Assembly: GCA_010092775.1 (NCBI GenBank)
Contig: JAADYZ010000349.1
Location: forward strand, 1 to 7,010
Length of the DNA stretch: 7,010 nt
Direction of reading: 5' to 3'
From: Chloroflexota bacterium
GTDB lineage: Bacteria; Chloroflexota; Anaerolineae; Aggregatilineales; UBA3940
Shown here: positions 6,493-7,010 of the stretch, in pieces
How the letters are laid out: each line of letters begins with the position of its first letter
Position numbering within the stretch: the stretch's first letter is position 1
Translations under genes and position numbers: made by a program
The notes under the pieces: generated by a model
What the model was told of the DNA's origin: nothing
What the model saw: the letters and a program-made list of their open reading frames with translations, nothing else
The model's database searches: none

Positions 6493-7010
6493 CTACCTGC
6501 CTTCCGAGGGGCGCTCCTCATCCACGAAAGGCCGCACCGGCCAGCGCCGCATCCAGAGCGCCAGCAGACCTGCTGCGCCAAAGGCAACGATTGCCCCAAC
6601 CAGCGCAGGATGAACCCAGCCAATCACCGCGACAAAGACGATTGTGGTGATGATAGCGGCCAAGCCATTGAAGGCGGTCAGAATGCGCCAGCCGATCCCG
6701 TTGTCAAGCGTCGTCATGCGGAAAGCTAAGGCGCCCATCGCGATGAAGAGCAATGTCAAAGCGAGCGCAACATGCAGTATCTCTTCGGTGGCTAGGAACA
6801 CGATCACGCCGATTATTCCGCCTGAGACCAGCACATACGACAGAATCTGCCCCAGCCTCCAGCGCCGGTACCAGCGTTTACTCTCTTCAGACTTGATCGT
6901 GCGCAAACTGATCAACGATACACCCAGGTCACGCAGGCGGGCAAGGACACCGTACAAGACCGATTGATCGGTGGTACGGACGCGCAAGATGGATTCGCCG
7001 TTGCGCTGGG
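6493..7010 (-). CDS. Four-helix membrane protein with soluble N-terminal part, 5' end outside window
   Basis: The frame is open from the right edge (7008) to TAG at 6493-6495, giving 171 visible codons. The gene therefore starts outside the window; the TTG at 6985-6987 should not be taken as the start. The visible N-terminal part includes GESILRVRTTDQSVLYGVLA and RDLGVSLISLRTI. This resembles the C-terminal half of a small Chloroflexota domain that ends in a D-Q-x-x-L-x-G-V-L-x-x-I-R-D-L-G pattern. A basic linker (SKRWYRRWRLGQ) leads to four hydrophobic helices: LSYVLVSGGIIGVIVFLA, ILHVALALTLLFIAMGALAF, the stretch FNGLAAIITTIVFVAVIGW, and PALVGAIVAFGAAGLLALW. The tail is polar and acidic (FVDEERPSEGR). 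The stop lies 4 bases before the LAL start, so the two are very likely one transcript with coupled translation. No enzymatic motif is visible. A membrane partner or sensor for the LAL protein is one possible role, by context only. Confidence 0.75.
   Translation of the reverse strand, partial: QRNGESILRVRTTDQSVLYGVLARLRDLGVSLISLRTIKSEESKRWYRRWRLGQILSYVLVSGGIIGVIVFLATEEILHVALALTLLFIAMGALAFRMTTLDNGIGWRILTAFNGLAAIITTIVFVAVIGWVHPALVGAIVAFGAAGLLALWMRRWPVRPFVDEERPSEGR

Noticed and set aside
6489..6623. 45-codon N-terminal extension of the LAL regulator
   Set aside because: It overlaps the coding end of the membrane protein in another frame and reads like an out-of-frame shadow. Family similarity starts at MPLLRTKL.
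1..7010. CRISPR array, tRNA, rRNA or complete insertion sequence
   Set aside because: I saw no regularly spaced repeats, no cloverleaf with CCA-type ends, and no transposase or paired terminal inverted repeats with target duplications. The only sizeable direct repeat is the 50-bp tandem pair.

Overview
The window most resembles a piece of a Chloroflexota (Chloroflexia-type) chromosome. The evidence is the combination of a sensor kinase with a seven-helix N-terminal sensing region, a very large MalT-type LuxR regulator (LAL), and a small protein fusing a loop-rich soluble end to four membrane helices. All of these are common in that phylum. This is inference from family distribution; there is no rRNA or other marker gene here.

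Layout, left to right. Positions 1-640 contain no intact gene. On the minus strand there is a remnant matching the C-terminal region of type IIG (Eco57I-like) restriction-methylases (1-198). A second minus-strand remnant faintly resembles the N-terminus of PriA and is broken at a run of nine G (419-575). Positions 745-2514 (+) encode an orphan histidine kinase with seven membrane helices, a PAS domain and a complete HisKA/HATPase core. Its promoter lies in a region dense in GCTAGC palindromes. Positions 2482-3011 (-) are a heavily decayed Fes/putative-esterase gene in three frames, with its catalytic-serine core deleted. Its last 33 bases overlap the kinase's 3' end in convergent orientation. 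Positions 3174-3878 (+) encode a membrane methyltransferase of the bacterial isoprenylcysteine carboxyl methyltransferase (ICMT)-like family. It is preceded by a good promoter with a 10-bp palindrome at the expected transcription start. Positions 3930-6488 (-) encode an 852-residue LAL regulator. Positions 6493-7010 (-) encode the C-terminal part of a four-helix membrane protein, whose stop lies 4 nt before the LAL start, so the two look like one transcript.

The methyltransferase and LAL genes converge. Between their stops lies an exact 50-bp tandem duplication of the LAL 3' end, and its junction creates a small hairpin.

Functionally, the intact genes form a membrane/signalling neighbourhood: a sensor kinase without an adjacent response regulator, a membrane methyltransferase, and an ATP-dependent transcription activator co-transcribed with a membrane protein. 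Nothing in the sequence proves that they act together. The window is also a small gene graveyard, with at least two and perhaps three decayed genes. I did not find a clear undescribed defence or mobile system. The most unusual items are the stop-flanking tandem duplication, the GCTAGC-rich kinase promoter region, and the LAL/membrane-protein pair.
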